Shown: positions 45,255 to 58,081, counted from the first letter of the stretch. The stretch: 64,000 nucleotides of DNA from Petaurus breviceps papuanus (GCA_028583685.1 JAMXIF010001253.1:80288502-80352501); one strand, 5' to 3'. Numbers and translations: made by a program. Notes: a model not told the origin generated them from the letters alone.

Positions 45255-48040
45255 GCATTCACTTATTTCATTTCTCAATTATATTTTAATATTTTAAAAA
45301 TATTTGAGTTTCAAATTCTCTCCCTCCCATCCACTCCTCTCCTGTCCATGGAGAAAGAAAGCAATGTGATATTAATTATGCATGTGAAGTTATTAATCAT
45401 GTTGCAAAAGAAAAAAAAGGGGGGAAATTGAAAAAGTGGAAAAAGCGTGCTCAATCTGTATTAAGAGTTTATAAGTTCCCTCTCTGGAGGTGCATAACAT
45501 TTTCCATCATAGGCCCTTTGGAATTGTCTTACATCTTTGTCTTCATCTGAGTAAGTAAGTCTTTTACAGTTGATTATAATTAAAATATTATTGTTACTGT
45601 ATACTATATTCTCCTGATTCTGTACATTAAACTCTACATCAGTTCATACAAGGCTTCCCAGGTTCTTTTTCTAAAACCACTCCCCTCATGTATTATATCA
45701 TAATCATATACCAGAGCATGTTCAGCTTATCCCCAATTAATAAGAATCATCTCAAATTCCAATTCTTTGCCACCATGAAAAGAGCTGCTAAAATATTTTT
45801 ATACAAATATTTTATACACATTTTCTTTGAAAGTGTTTGGGATATAGCCTTAGCAGTATTTATACAGTGTAGACAAAATTTTATAGTCCCATGGGTATAG
45901 TTCCAAAAATACTCCTGAGTAGTGGAACCAGTTCACAACTCCACCAACAGTGCATTTCTCCCCATTTTCTGCATCTCCTCCAGCATCTGTTATTTTCCTT
46001 CTCTGCCATGTTAGCCAATCTGACAGGTACAAAGTTATGATACCTCAGAGCTGCTTTAGCTTTCATTTCTCTAATCAATAATGATTTAGGGCATTTTAAT
46101 GTGATGATGGTTAGTTTTTATTTTTTTCTCCTGAAAACTGCCTGTTCATATCCATTGACAATTTGTCCATTGAAGAATGGTTTTAATTTTTATGAATTTG
46201 GCTAACTCTCCTACACATTTGAGCAATAAAGCTTTATCTTAGAAACTTGCTGTAAATTTTCTTGCCAGTGTTCTTTTCTCTTAATTTTGGCTGCATTAGT
46301 TTTGTTTGTGCAAAATCTCTCCAATTTCATGAAATCAAAATTATCCATTTATTTCCTGTCATCCTCTCTATCTTTAGTTCAGTCATGAAACCACAACTTA
46401 TCCATAGGTCTGACAGGTATATTTTTCCATAGTCTTCTAATTTACTTGTGACATTACACTTATGTCTAAACCATTTATCCATTCAGAGTGATATAGATCT
46501 ATGTCTAGTTTCTGCCAAATGGCTTTCAAATTTCCCAGGCAACTTTTTCCACTTGATGACTTCTTACTAATTTTTTTTATCTTTGGATTCATCAAATATT
46601 AGATTATTATTGTCATTTACTACTGTAAGTGGAAATCTGGTTTTACTCTGCTATTCATATGGTCCCTGGGTTTTCCTTGGCAGGGAGACTCCCAAGTATT
46701 ATATATTGCCTGTGATTATTTTAAATGGAATTTCTCTTTCTATCTATTGCTACTACGTTTTGTTGGTAGTGTGTGGAAATGCTAATGATAAATTTGGATT
46801 TATCTTATGTTCTGAAACTTTGTTAAAGTTGTTCATTGTTTCAACTAGGTGTTTTTAGTTGATTCTTTAATATATCATCATATCATCCTCAAAGATTGAC
46901 ATTTTTGTTTCCTCGGTTTTCGTTGTTTTCTATTTTTATTTCTTCAATTTATTTTTCTTATCTTATTGTAATAGCAAGCATTTGTAATATAATATTGAAT
47001 AATAGTGGTGATAAGAAACATCTTTATTTCATACATGATCTTATTGAAAAGGCTTCTAGTTTATCCCTATTACTCGTAATGCTTGACCTTGTTTTTTGAT
47101 ACACACTACTTACCATATGAAAAATAGGTTCCATTGATTCCTGTGCTTTCAATGTTATTTTTTTTCAAGTAGGAATTGGTATTATATATTGTATTTTGTC
47201 AAAAGCTTTTTCTGAAGATATTAATATAATCATATAATTTTTTGTTATTGCTAAGGTCAATTATGTTTTTCTGTAATCTTATTATAAATCTCTACCTAAT
47301 TGTAGTGTATGTTATTTTTGATATTATTGCTGTAATCTCTTTGCTAATATTTTATTTAAATTTTTGCATTGATATTCATTAGAGAAATTGGTCTATAGTT
47401 TTCTTTCTCTGTTTTTGTTCTCACTGATTCAAGTTTCAGTCACATTTCTTTCATAAAAGGAATTTGGTAGTACTCCTTCTTTACTAATTTTTAATATTTT
47501 ATATAGTATTGACATTAATTATTCCTTAAGTATTTTATAGCATTTACTTATAAATTCATCTGATGCTGTATATTTTTTCTTAAGGGGCTTATTTATGGCT
47601 TGTTCAATTTTTTTTTCTAAGATAGGGTCATTTAAGTATTCTATTTCCTCTTCTGTTAATCTGGGCAATTTATATGTTTGCACTGCTCTTTTCAGTGCTA
47701 GCATGAGAGTTCCCTGATATTTCTTTACAAACACTTGCCTGATCCCCTTACCATGTCTAGCTTGAGACTTCCCAAAGGAGATGCTGCTGCCCTCATGACT
47801 ACCAAGTCTCATCCCTAGTGTTATATCTTCATGGATTCTGAGCTAGGTTCTATCCCTAAGTCACAGAACTCTCCTTCCTTCCTCCTAAGTTATCACAGGC
47901 TGGAAGAATGTTTCACCCTGATCTTCTGTTTTCTGTGCTGTTCCATGATTTTATTTGAGGCATTCTTTTGAAATTGTTGGAAGTGAATGTTGGGAGGGGT
48001 GGGCTGTAGTACTTCTCTACTCCATCTTGTACTACTTACT
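45255..48040 (-). mobile_element. L1, antisense, with 5' UTR joined to the reverse-transcriptase region
   Basis: From the 3' end: 3' UTR (about 45260-45500), ORF2 C-terminus, then ORF2 back through the reverse transcriptase to about 47690, then 350 bp that look like an L1 5' UTR starting near AAGATGGAGTAGAGAAG (48030). The RT catalytic block is at 46893-46879 and reads LFEDDMM, where L1 has FADDM; the Ala-to-Glu change would be inactivating. 47580-47690 reads YKLPRLTEEEIEYLNDP, the linker just before the RT core. ORF1 and the endonuclease are missing. The ORF2 frame has many stops and shifts. Confidence 0.8.
47519..47812 (-). pseudogene. Chimeric open frame across the L1 5' UTR / ORF2 junction
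   Basis: 97 codons. The first 45 (MRLGSHEGSSISFGKSQARH...) come from 5' UTR-like sequence. From VQTYKLPRLTEEE on it is L1 ORF2. It shows that the junction near 47690 keeps an open frame, probably by chance. No function is implied. Confidence 0.55.
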
Positions 48041-48318
48041 CGGTAGTGCTGAACTACTTACTCTCATAAAATTTCCTTATGTATCCCCCATTTCATTTCC
48101 ATTTTATTCACAAGTGTTCTAGATAACCACCCAGTTTGAAGATCTTCACAATAAATTTAAGAATACACATAGGCTGAACAATCTAATTCTGCATTTTTAT
48201 ACCATCTTCCATATACAGAAGGCCTATATCTTCCTTTTTCTTCTTTCCTCTAATCAAAGAATATATATTTTTATTAATCTTAGCATATTTTGCAAGTTTC
48301 AGGTTCTTCTGAGCCAAA
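48041..48318. other. No feature recognised
   Basis: Unique-looking target sequence left of HAL1 D. Confidence 0.35.
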
Positions 48319-48334
48319 GGGTTATTGTCTTCTT
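48319..48334. repeat. Target-site duplication of HAL1 D, left (GGGTTATTGTCTTCTT)
   Basis: Repeated at 51212-51227 as GGGTTTTTGTCTTCTT (15 of 16). Confidence 0.9.
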
Positions 48335-48598
48335 TTATATTTCATTTTTCAAAAGCTTTATAATTTCTGATTTACATCATTCATTTCTGCCAGATTTTGT
48401 TACAAATTTTCTCCTCGTTTTACCCCTACCCACTGCCCCAAAATAGCAGTCCCACAGGATATCCCCTCTTCCAATCTGCTCTCTTCCATATTTTCTCCCA
48501 TGCCACTTTTGACTTTTCCAGTAGGGCATGGTGGATCTCTATGCCCCAGTGCCAGTATATCTTATTTCCCAATTACATGTAAAATAGTATTAATAATA

Positions 48599-48599
<1 letters not shown>

Positions 48600-48632
<33 letters not shown>

Positions 48633-48634
48633 TT
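48600..48634. repeat. (TA)n microsatellite in HAL1 D, site 2
   Basis: GTGTGTATATATATATATAT before TTTAAACATTTGATTTTAAA. Confidence 0.95.
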
Positions 48635-49169
48635 AAACATTTGATTTTAAAACTGAATTCCAGATTAATTCCCTTCCTCCCTTGTCACCCACCTTTACTG
48701 GGAAGATAAGCAGTTCAGTATAGTTTGTACATGTGTGGCTAATGCAAAACAATAACATAGTAGATATATTGTAAAAGACTGACTATATTTCCCTCCCTCC
48801 TATCACACCCCCCACTTGTTATATTCTTTACTTTGATCCTGTCTTTTTTCAAAAGTGGGTGCTTCCAACTTCCTTCTGCACCATCCTGGCTTCCCTCTCA
48901 TCCTTTTCACCCATACTCTCCTGTAGGGTGAGATACCCTATTTAGTGTGTATTTCATTTCTTCCCCAAGCCAAATTCAATGGGAGTAAAGTTGACCCATT
49001 CCCTTTTGCCTTCCTATTCTTCTCCTCTATTGTAACCATTTTCCCTTGCCTCTTCTATATGAGATAGTTTACCCCATTCTGTCTCTCCCCGTATACTCTC
49101 ATTATTTTCCTGTCTCACATCTTAATTTCACCTTTTAAGCATCCATTCTTGTTAAATTGGTCCTGTGCC

Positions 49170-49295
49170 CTCTATCTTTGTATAAGTGTAAACATATATA
49201 CAATCTTTCACATATGCATTCATACGCCCATATAACCTCATATATATATATACATATATATGTATATGTATGTATGTATGCATGTATATATAGTT
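49170..49295. repeat. (CATA/TATG)n microsatellite in HAL1 D, site 1
   Basis: ATATATATATACATATATAT then GTATGTATGTATGCATG. Confidence 0.9.
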
Positions 49296-49422
49296 CTATT
49301 CCCTTCAACTATTTTAATACTGAGAAAACTTTCATCAGTTACAATTATTGTTTTTCCATGTAGGAATGTTAATAGTTAAACTTTGATAAGTTCCTTATGA
49401 TTACTTTTCCCTGTTTACCTTC

Positions 49423-50486
49423 TCATGCTTCTCTTGCTTCTTGTATCTGAATGTCAAATTTTCTATTCAACTCTGGTTTTTTCATTAAGAATGCTTGAAA
49501 ATCCTCTATTCCACTGAATGACCATATTTTCCCCTGAAACATGATACTCAGTTTTGCTGGGTAGGTGATTCTTGGTTTTAATCCCAGCTCCTTTGACCTC
49601 CGGAATATCATATTCCAAGCCCCTTAGATCCCTCAGTGGAGAAGCTTCCAGATCCTGGATTATCCTGATTGTGTTTTCACAATATTCAAATTGTTTCTTC
49701 CTGGCTGCTTTTAATATTCTCTCCTTAATCTGGGAATTCCAGAACTTGGTTATAATATTCCTAGAAGATTTCTTTTTGGGATCTTTTTCAGGAGGTGATT
49801 GGTGGATACTTTCAACCTCTATTTTGCCCTCAGATTCTAAAATATCAGGGCAGTTTTCTTTGAGAACTTCCTGGAGGATGATTTCTAGTTTCTTACTTTG
49901 ATCATGCCTTTTAGGTAGTCCAATAATTTTTAAATTATCTCTCCTGCATCTATTTTCCAGGTCAGTGGTTTTTTTCCATGAGATATTCCACATTGCCTTC
50001 TATTCTTTCATTTGTTTGCATCTGTTTAACAGAATCTTGATTTCTCATAAAGTCATTAGCTTCCATTTGCTCCAATCTAATTCTGAAGGAATGATTCTCC
50101 TCATTGAGCTTTTGAGATTCTTTTTCCATCTGGCAAATTTGGCTTTTTAAGGCATTCTTCTCCTCATTGCCTTTTTGAGCCTCTTTTGCCATTTGAGTTA
50201 GTCTGATTTTTAATGTGTTGTTTTACTCAGTCAGGCTGTTGACTCTCATTTTGTAATTTTCTTGCATCATTCTCATTTCTCTTCCCAGTTTTTCTTCCAC
50301 TTCTCTTATTTGATTCTTCAAGTCCTCTATGGCCTGTAACCATCTTGTATTTTCCTTTGAAGCTTTTGGTGCAGGAGTTCTGACTTCACTGTCTCCCTCC
50401 TGTTCCATGCTTTGCTCCTTTTTGTCCCCAAAATAGGAGTCTAATGTTGAAATCTTCTATCTGCTTTGCTTCCTTTGCTTGGTCAT
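49423..50486 (-). pseudogene. HAL1 D ORF1 (L1 ORF1p-like, broken)
   Basis: The ATG at 50486 gives MTKQRKQSR, a stop at codon 10, then STLDSYFGDKKEQSMEQEGD and an open stretch to 50223 (WLQAIEDLKNQIREVEEKLG). The coiled coil continues at 50192-49962 (EKESQKLNEENHSFRIRLEQ). The RRM and C-terminal part is open at 49993-49463 (LENRCRRDNLKIIGLP, IESIHQSPP-like, NTIRIIQDLEASPLRDLRG). A frameshift near 49610 moves the final segment (KELGLKPRITYPAKLSIMF to IQIQEAREA) to another frame, ending at 49423. At about 354 codons it equals copies A and C2 in length. Confidence 0.78.
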
Positions 50487-51227
50487 TTCGCCCCTCAGTC
50501 CCTTGAACTCTGGGCTTTTTTGCCACAGTAGGACTCTGCCACCAGACAGGGGAGCTTATGTCCCAAATGCTGGGGTTTTCTCTGTTGCCAGAGGTATTAG
50601 ATGGGTGCCCTCTCTGACGCCTCTACACTCTCTGCAAGCTGGACACACACCCCAAGACCTCCACCCTAGACTGCAATCCAGATCCAAGCAGGTTAAAGCA
50701 AGAGAGATTACCCCTCACACTGGTCGCTTTGTCCCCCTACACTCTGCAGGCCAGGAGCAGAAGCTGCCACATGACACTGGCTGACTGTGTAGGCCTCTCA
50801 GTGTCTTCTAGCCCCAAAGGCAAAAGCTGACATACTCCCTCTTACTGGGTACCAAAGTCCAGACTGCACTGACCTCTCACTTTGTCCTTCACATCTGTGT
50901 GTTGATAATTCTGGAAACAGCCACAGCAACTGCTGATCTGGAGTCCCTCCTGCAGGTGGCTGGTGAGATCTGCCCTGGGGCTAAAACCTCTGGCTCAAGG
51001 TGTGCCTGGGCTCAGTTCCCAGAGTGCTGCACTGGCTGATTCCTGCTGGCCTCCTGGGATGTCCTCAGTGGGAGGTTAGCTTCTCTGTGTCATTTTGTGG
51101 GTTTTGCAGCTCCAAAGTTTGTTCAGAGTCCCTTTTTCACATTGATTGGGGAAGGTGGAGGCTGGAGCTGCTCAGAGGTTGTGCTTCTAATCCTCCATCT
51201 TCAGCAATTCTGGGTTTTTGTCTTCTT

Positions 51228-53284
51228 AATACAATTCATATAGGTATATGCCACTCTATCATTCATCCTAGGTTATGCAGTTTTTTGCCTGCCTTTTGTG
51301 TAAGTCTTTTCAAAACATGAACTCAGTAGAGAACTTACCATTAATTTATCTGCTTCCCTCTTTTCTTCTTCCTCTAGAACATTTTGTATTGAATGACCAG
51401 GATTTCATTTTGAATGGCCTCTAATTTCTCTTCAATCAACTTCCTTTCTAAATTCTCTATCCACTTGGTGAAGGCAATGCTAATGAAAATCTACACGTCT
51501 GAAGTCTGGGATAGAGGTCTGAGTATGTCTTGGGTTCCTTTTCCTTAACTGTTATGAATGCTAAAGTAATCCAGCCATTTATTGATATTAGTATTATTAG
51601 TATATCCACTTCCATAAAATATATATATATATGTATATGTATATATATATGTATATATATATATACATCCTGAGTGAATATCCTGAGAAAATTAATAATA
51701 CATGTCAGAAATTCATCAGTTTCCCTTATTTAGTTTTCAGTAGAATGAGACATCTAGCAGATGATGAAGTAATGAAGTTCTCAAGCACAGATATATTTCT
51801 TAATTCCAGTTTTTAACTTGATAAATTTAATATCATTATTTTCCATAAAGTTAGGTAGTCTATGATATATTCTCACATTTATGTGATGTATTTCTCTTTC
51901 TATTTATTCTCACCCAGGTATTCTCTACTATCATCCTCCCCATCCCATCTACCCATCCTCACCTAAATACAAATATTTGAACTTCCATGTATGTATGTAC
52001 CATTTTTAATACACAGTACAGCTCTGCTACCCTCCTAATGAGCTTCTTCGTTGTACAAGAATGATGGTCTTCCACTGACATATTCCAGACATGATTTTAA
52101 TTCTTCTAAGTTTCATATATATCTATGTTGTCATATTTACTCTTTTTTAAAAAAAATTCAGGTTTAGCCAATTTCTCTGCATTGGAAGATAAATGTCTAA
52201 TACTATAAATATTGAAATTGAAATTCTTTCAGTTATTATTTCAGTTATATTTTCCTATGCAGCATATTGCCAAAAATGTACTGATCATACTTCTTTCTCT
52301 GTTATACCTCTTATTCACTATAGTATATACCTTTGATTGGAATTTAATCTGGATTTTTTCTCCTTCCTAAATTATCATTATAATTTTCTTCACCAAATTA
52401 GCAAATAGCTAACAAGTGTACAGCATATTAGCATGAAATGTAATACATACTTTGCCAGGAATCTCTCATTCTTTTATCCTAAGCCATGATTCATGAAGTC
52501 ATCATCTGTTATTTTATTCCAGCAACTTAGCCCCCTGTTATCTCCTGTACCACTCTTCCTTTCCCCAAGTTTCAAGCTTCAACTGCAGGATGAAATAAAA
52601 ACAGTGTCTGTAACATCTAATCTTTTAGTTTCCTACCTAGGACATCAAAAGCACTTGATACATGTTCTATGCTTCTTTCATAATGCCTTTCTTTCCCACA
52701 TAAAATAGCAGCTATAGGTGTACATCATCAGGTTTGATAGAACTTTTTCAAATTCTTGGTCATATCTTGAATATATGTCCCAAGAAAACTGATATATCTT
52801 TTGGTCATTCTAGTTGATGTCTGTATTCCTTAGTAGAGAATACTATCACAGATTTTCATCTGGGTCTAGTAATGGGATCACTCACATCTGATAGTATTCA
52901 TGAACTCATGAATTCTTCTAAATCTGTAAAACATAATGTATTGCTTCCACAAAAGATTCACAATCTATGTCCTATGATACAATTTCCTTGAAATCTAAAG
53001 GTCCATGTGATTAGGATAAAGGTTCTTTGGGAAAAAATGTTAGTGTTAGCAAAATATTGAACATGAATTTATGTGCATTTCTTTATAAACAATATGTTGA
53101 ATATTATAATTTTTGGTATGAAAATAGAATGATTCCAATTCTCAAATCTTTTCCATTGCTACTTCCACAAGATATCTCACATCCAACACTTTATTTACAC
53201 AGCTATCATATTAATTCAAGTTCTTAATACAATTTGCTTGGATTAATCAAAAATCCTTCTAAATTACTTCATTGCCTCAAGTCT
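51228..53284. other. About 2 kb with no recognised gene or transposon; (TA)n at 51617-51668
   Basis: Apart from an AT microsatellite (ATATATATATATGTATATGT) no repeat is recognised. Open frames are short (52493-52708 plus is 71 codons) and have no motif. One of the larger unique stretches in the window. Confidence 0.45.
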
Positions 53285-53880
53285 CTCTCCAGTCTAGATC
53301 ATTCTCAATATTTCTGAGTAAGTGATTTTTTTAAAATGCATCTCTGATAATTTCATGCCTCCTTTTAGTAAGTACCAGTGGCTTCCTGTTAACTATAAGA
53401 CCAAATATTAACCTCTCTCCTTACTTCTTAAATCCCTCCACAATTTGGCCTCAATCTATCTTTCCAATGTTGTCAAGTATTACACTGGTTCCCTCATCTG
53501 CAATCCAAGCAAACTAGTCTTCCCTTTGTCCCTTTTATGTGACATTCCAGGCTTTATCATTAGGCTTTTGTACTAGCTATCCCCATTCCTGGAATGCCCT
53601 TCTCCCTCACTTCTGCATCATGAAACCTCAAGTACTACCCCCTACCAAAAGTTTTCTGTGATCCCCACCACTCATTGTCCTCTTTGTCAAATTACATTGT
53701 ATTTATTTTATATTTAAAATGTACACACATAAACTTATCTGCTATCTTCCTCATTTAAAGATAAGTTCCTTACAAGTAGATATTATTTTATTTATTGAAT
53801 TCGTGTCTCCAAGACCCAAATACAGCATCGAGCATTTAGTAGGTACTTGACGAATGTTTCATGATTCTTTGATTTATTTC
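53285..53880 (+). mobile_element. L2 LINE 3' end
   Basis: CAGTGGCTTCCTGTTAACTA, CCCTCCACAATTTGGCCTCA, CCATTCCTGGAATGCCCTTC, TTGTCAAATTACATTGTATT and GCATTTAGTAGGTACTTGAC follow the L2 3' end in order for nearly 600 bp. Confidence 0.88.
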
Positions 53881-54234
53881 CCCAACCCAGTTGTAATATT
53901 TTCCCAACTACCTCTTTCCTAAGGATACTCTTTTCCTTCAGCCTTACTAGACTAGCATTGATGGGTGGTATTAACATAGTATTGATCTTGTATGAATATA
54001 AGCTACACCTTTTTCTTCTCAAATCTGTATTTTTTAATACATCTGACCTATTTTTAATGTATACTGTGGAAAGATCAGAAGCAGGAGAATGACAATAAAG
54101 ATGAGGGCAGGAGTGTTTTTTTTTTTAATATTGACCTTAAAAACATTCAGAGTAAACATGTGTGTGTTATTTTTGTAAAAGAGATTATTTTTATTTAAAA
54201 TATGTTAGCATTTTAAAATGTGCTTATTTCTTTC
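53881..54234. other. No feature recognised
   Basis: AT-rich; nothing named. Confidence 0.35.
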
Positions 54235-55195
54235 AAAAATCTATTTTAAAATATATTTTATTGGTGTCTTTTTTTTGCATGACCAATACTTCACACTGAT
54301 ATACTCCAACTTCCTGACAGAGAATGCCATGCAATATAACAAATAACATATTTACATAATAATAAAGGGAAATATCATAAAGACTAAACAATACATTGAA
54401 AAAAATCAGAAAATTTGCTATCATACCACACTTGTAGACCTGCCATATCTTCAAAGGGAAACTGGTGGAGGGTAGCATCTCTTCTCATATTTCTGTTTTG
54501 GAGCTGCACTTCTTTGAAAATTTGCAACATTCATTTGTTTTATTGTTTTGTGGCAGTTCTTTCCATTTACATCGCTGTGATCATTGTGTATCTTGTCTTC
54601 TTGGTTCTGCTCATTTCATTCTGCTTCAGTTCATGAATATCTTTCCATATTTCTCTGCATTCATCACTTTTTAAAAACCCCTTTCATCACAATAGTATTC
54701 TATTATATTCACTTGCCACAATTTGTTTAGCCATTTTCCAAATGATGGGTATCTATTTATTTCCAAATATTTGCTATCACAAAAAGAGCTGTTATAAATG
54801 TATTGGTGAATATGGGAATTTTATTTTCTTATCAACAGCCTCCCTGGTGTATAAACTTGATAGTAGAATCTCTGGATCAGAAGGGAATGGATATTTTGGT
54901 TAATTTATATGTATCATTCTAAATTGCTTTCCAAAAATACTTATACTAATTCACAGCTAGATCAACAATGTGCTAGTATTCTACCTATCTTCCTAAAATT
55001 CCTCCAAAATTAACTATTCTATTTCTTACCTTTACCAGTGTGAAGGTTATTAGGTGAAACATCAGGATTAATTTGATTTCAATTTCTCTTTTTTAGTGAT
55101 TTGGACCATTCTTTGCTATGGATGTTAATAATTTGCATTTCTTCGAGACTTATTTGTTCATATCCTTTGGCCACATATCTATTGGGGGATGACTT
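54235..55195 (-). mobile_element. Old L1, antisense: 3' UTR and ORF2 C-terminus
   Basis: TCATTTCATTCTGCTTCAGT, TGTTTAGCCATTTTCCAAAT, GCTATCACAAAAAGAGCTGT and TTGTTCATATCCTTTGGCC match the antisense C-terminal region and 3' part. It is more diverged than the 26035 and 45255 copies. A 3' poly-T-like start is at 54235. Confidence 0.75.
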
Positions 55196-55290
55196 TCATT
55201 TTACACACATATGTGTATGTATATACACAGTGAATATCTACATATACATACATTTGACACATTTACAAACATATGTATATGCTTACATGC
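55196..55290. repeat. (CATA/TGTA)n microsatellite
   Basis: Degenerate ACACACATATGTGTATGTAT and ACATATACATACAT. Confidence 0.75.
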
Positions 55291-57944
55291 AATCAACCTC
55301 TAGCCATCAGGACAGAACATTTCTAGTTTCATATTGAGGTGTGGTCAAATTGTTTTAGGAAATAATGGTCTATGGATAGGACATTATCAGGTGAAACTGA
55401 AAACGAATTGCTTCTCTCCATCTTCTTTCCATCTATATTTCATTCTTACATATTTTCCATGCCTTTTTTGTGACTAAATCTCCATATCTCACATAGACTG
55501 AAAATGCAATGGTCATTACTGACTGAAATGAAAGCTTTGAGCTGCCTAATTGCTAGCATAAGTCAGTTCACCTGCATTCCCTCATATACAACATGGTGCA
55601 CCACTGCTCCTGGGGGCTCACCATATTGTTGTCTGTACTTAGGTCAGGCCCCCTAATTGGCATTAGTTCTACTGTAGCTCAGAACTTTTAAAATCAAATG
55701 CTCTACCAGCCCCTGTATCCCCAGTAGCAGCAAGTAGAGGCTTATAATACCTGGCCTAGTCAATGCATTCTGATAAAGCAGAGTGTATAGAGAAATTTTT
55801 CCAACCTATTTTCTATCTTATCAAGTAGACCAACTTCCATTCAACACCCAAAGTGTTAGTAAGAAGCAAAATCCTATGACAAGATTGCCTCATTTTATTT
55901 AGTGTTACCTGTGTATGAGTGATTTGAAAGATAAAATAAATGTGACATTTCTTCATGCTAAACCCCCAAAGCACTATTGATATTAACACAGAATTTCTAA
56001 AATTTCTTCCTGGAGAAATATAGTTTATCTATGGGCTTGCTATTTTGGGGGAAAGGGACATTTTTTTTTAGTTTTCTTAGCCATATTTCCTATAAACAAA
56101 ATCATATAACATTACAATTGTTGGGTTTTTAAATATTTTATCCACTGCAGTTTACAATAATCAAAATTAACAAGTTAAATGCACCTACTAGATGACCCTC
56201 AAAATTTTCCATTAGCTTTCAATTTATAGCTATCAAAAATTTGAATTAATTTATCACCTTTGATATACACAAGTGTACTACTTCTCATCCTTAAATTTCT
56301 TCTCTTATGTCCTAGTAATTTAAGTCAACTGAGTCAAATAATACAATGACTTAGGCTTCAAGTGGAGAAGGTTTTTTTTTGCTTTCTGCTTTAGCCCCTC
56401 ATCTTCAACTGTCAACACAATCCAATCTTTAGCAGCACTGTTAGAATTGACATTGGAATCTGCAGCAGTATTTGTCTTAATCCAATATTTGTCTCATTCC
56501 CAGTTCTTACTCTCAGTATTTACCTTATTCCCGAGTGTTTTAATTTTTGTATTTGTTATATGCCTTTCCTTCTCCCAAAGACTCATCTTATCAGACTTTC
56601 TCTCATTGCATCTGTAAATGACGGTGCAGTACATGCATGTGTAATGTTAGACATTGCAGAAGTTCAGAATAATGACTCTGAGGATTCAGCAGGTGAATAC
56701 TGAATTACTAAGTCACTGCTCTAAACTTCCCCATGGTTCAAGCAGTGATGAATAGGCATAACATAGGGATTTTGCTAGAACTCAGTCCTGAAGCACAGAT
56801 AATTTAAAGAAAGGTACAAATTGTTGCTCTAATATTTAATCTTCCTCCCAACCCCCAGATGTACAGTTTGCATGCACAATACAGGTTTCCTAATGGATAA
56901 TATGAACCATACCAATATACACACATATGAATATGAGAAATTCATATGAAGACCTCAAAGACTGTTACAAACACCTGATGGAATGTCCAAAAGAAATAAT
57001 TTTGTTAATATTTCATTTAATATCAAGTGGAAGTAGTAACATGATATTTATCATGACCAAAATAATCAAATAGAATTATTCAAGGCAAAAGACTCCTGGT
57101 GTTAGTTTTATGTGTCAATAAGCAGCTTGCATCAAAAAAAATTTAGCACAAAATTCTTTAGACTAAATTAAAATGCAGAATCATTTGGTCAGCTAGCTCT
57201 TGCTTTAAAAATAGAATTTGATTTCCTTTCCAAGAAACAGAGGTGAATGAGAAAGGAGATTTTTTGTGCAGAAATTAAACCACCTGCTTTGAATGTAGCA
57301 ACTATCATTTTAGTTTAGCATCATTATTATTCCCAGTACTCCAAATACTATACACAAAATATAAAATAAGACATGTTCTGCATTTGTCCTATTGGGATAT
57401 TAAAGAGTTGAGAGGGAGAAAACCTTTTTTTTAACATTATTGTTTTTAGACTCATATTCATTCACTAGAGGAATATCTCAGCTTAAATCATAACTTGGGG
57501 CCTTTAACCCTATCAAAGCATGAACTTAGTACTTCTGAAATTAGGAAATATCTTGAACTAAGGTGACAGAGTGAGGCTAAAACTATCTGAGATAGTTTAG
57601 TTGACAGAGATACAATATGAGGTGGGGAAAATCAGAGCTATCCTGGTGAGGAAAGAGCTGAATTGATGCACTGAAGGCAGTGTGTCTAGACAAACTGGAA
57701 TGGGAATTGAGTTAGACTTTTCTAAGGAAAATATCTGTATGTGTGTTAGTATTATTATTACTAGGAAATGAGATTTTTGGTGACCTGAGAATGACTGGAC
57801 GATGCTGAATTTATGCAAAATTCAGAATGACGACCTAAACTTTTAAATATTACCCTTATCTCCTCTTAAAGCTTAATTGTAAATGAACAGGCTCTCCCAA
57901 AAGTCTTCCTGCCCTTTTCAGTTTTAATAGCTTAAAACTATACT

Positions 57945-57951
<7 letters not shown>
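55291..57951. other. About 2.6 kb with no recognised gene or transposon
   Basis: This is the longest stretch without a recognised repeat. Base composition is less AT-skewed at 55550-55770. Open frames are short. Nothing indicates an exon: no long frame sits between splice-like sites that I could support. Confidence 0.45.
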
Positions 57952-58026
<75 letters not shown>

Positions 58027-58078
58027 CACAGAGAGAGACAGACAGAGAAAGACAGAGACAGAAAGAGAGAGACAGAGA
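57952..58078. repeat. (GA)n microsatellite
   Basis: About 34 GA units, then degenerate GACA/GAGACA repeats. Confidence 0.97.
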
Positions 58079-58081
58079 TTA

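Larger units (their letters stand above)
48335..51211 (-). mobile_element. HAL1 copy D, full length, antisense
   Basis: 2,877 bp with a 16-bp TSD. On the minus strand it starts near GAAGATGGAGGATTAGAAGC, then a GC-rich 5' UTR (51205-50490), ORF1 (50486-49423) and the long HAL1 3' UTR with two microsatellite sites, ending in an A-rich tract. It is collinear with copy A. No ORF2. Confidence 0.9.

Noticed and set aside
51360-51420. Possible exon after a pyrimidine tract (CTTCTTCCTCTAG)
   Set aside because: No long open frame or donor site follows that I could support; too weak to annotate.
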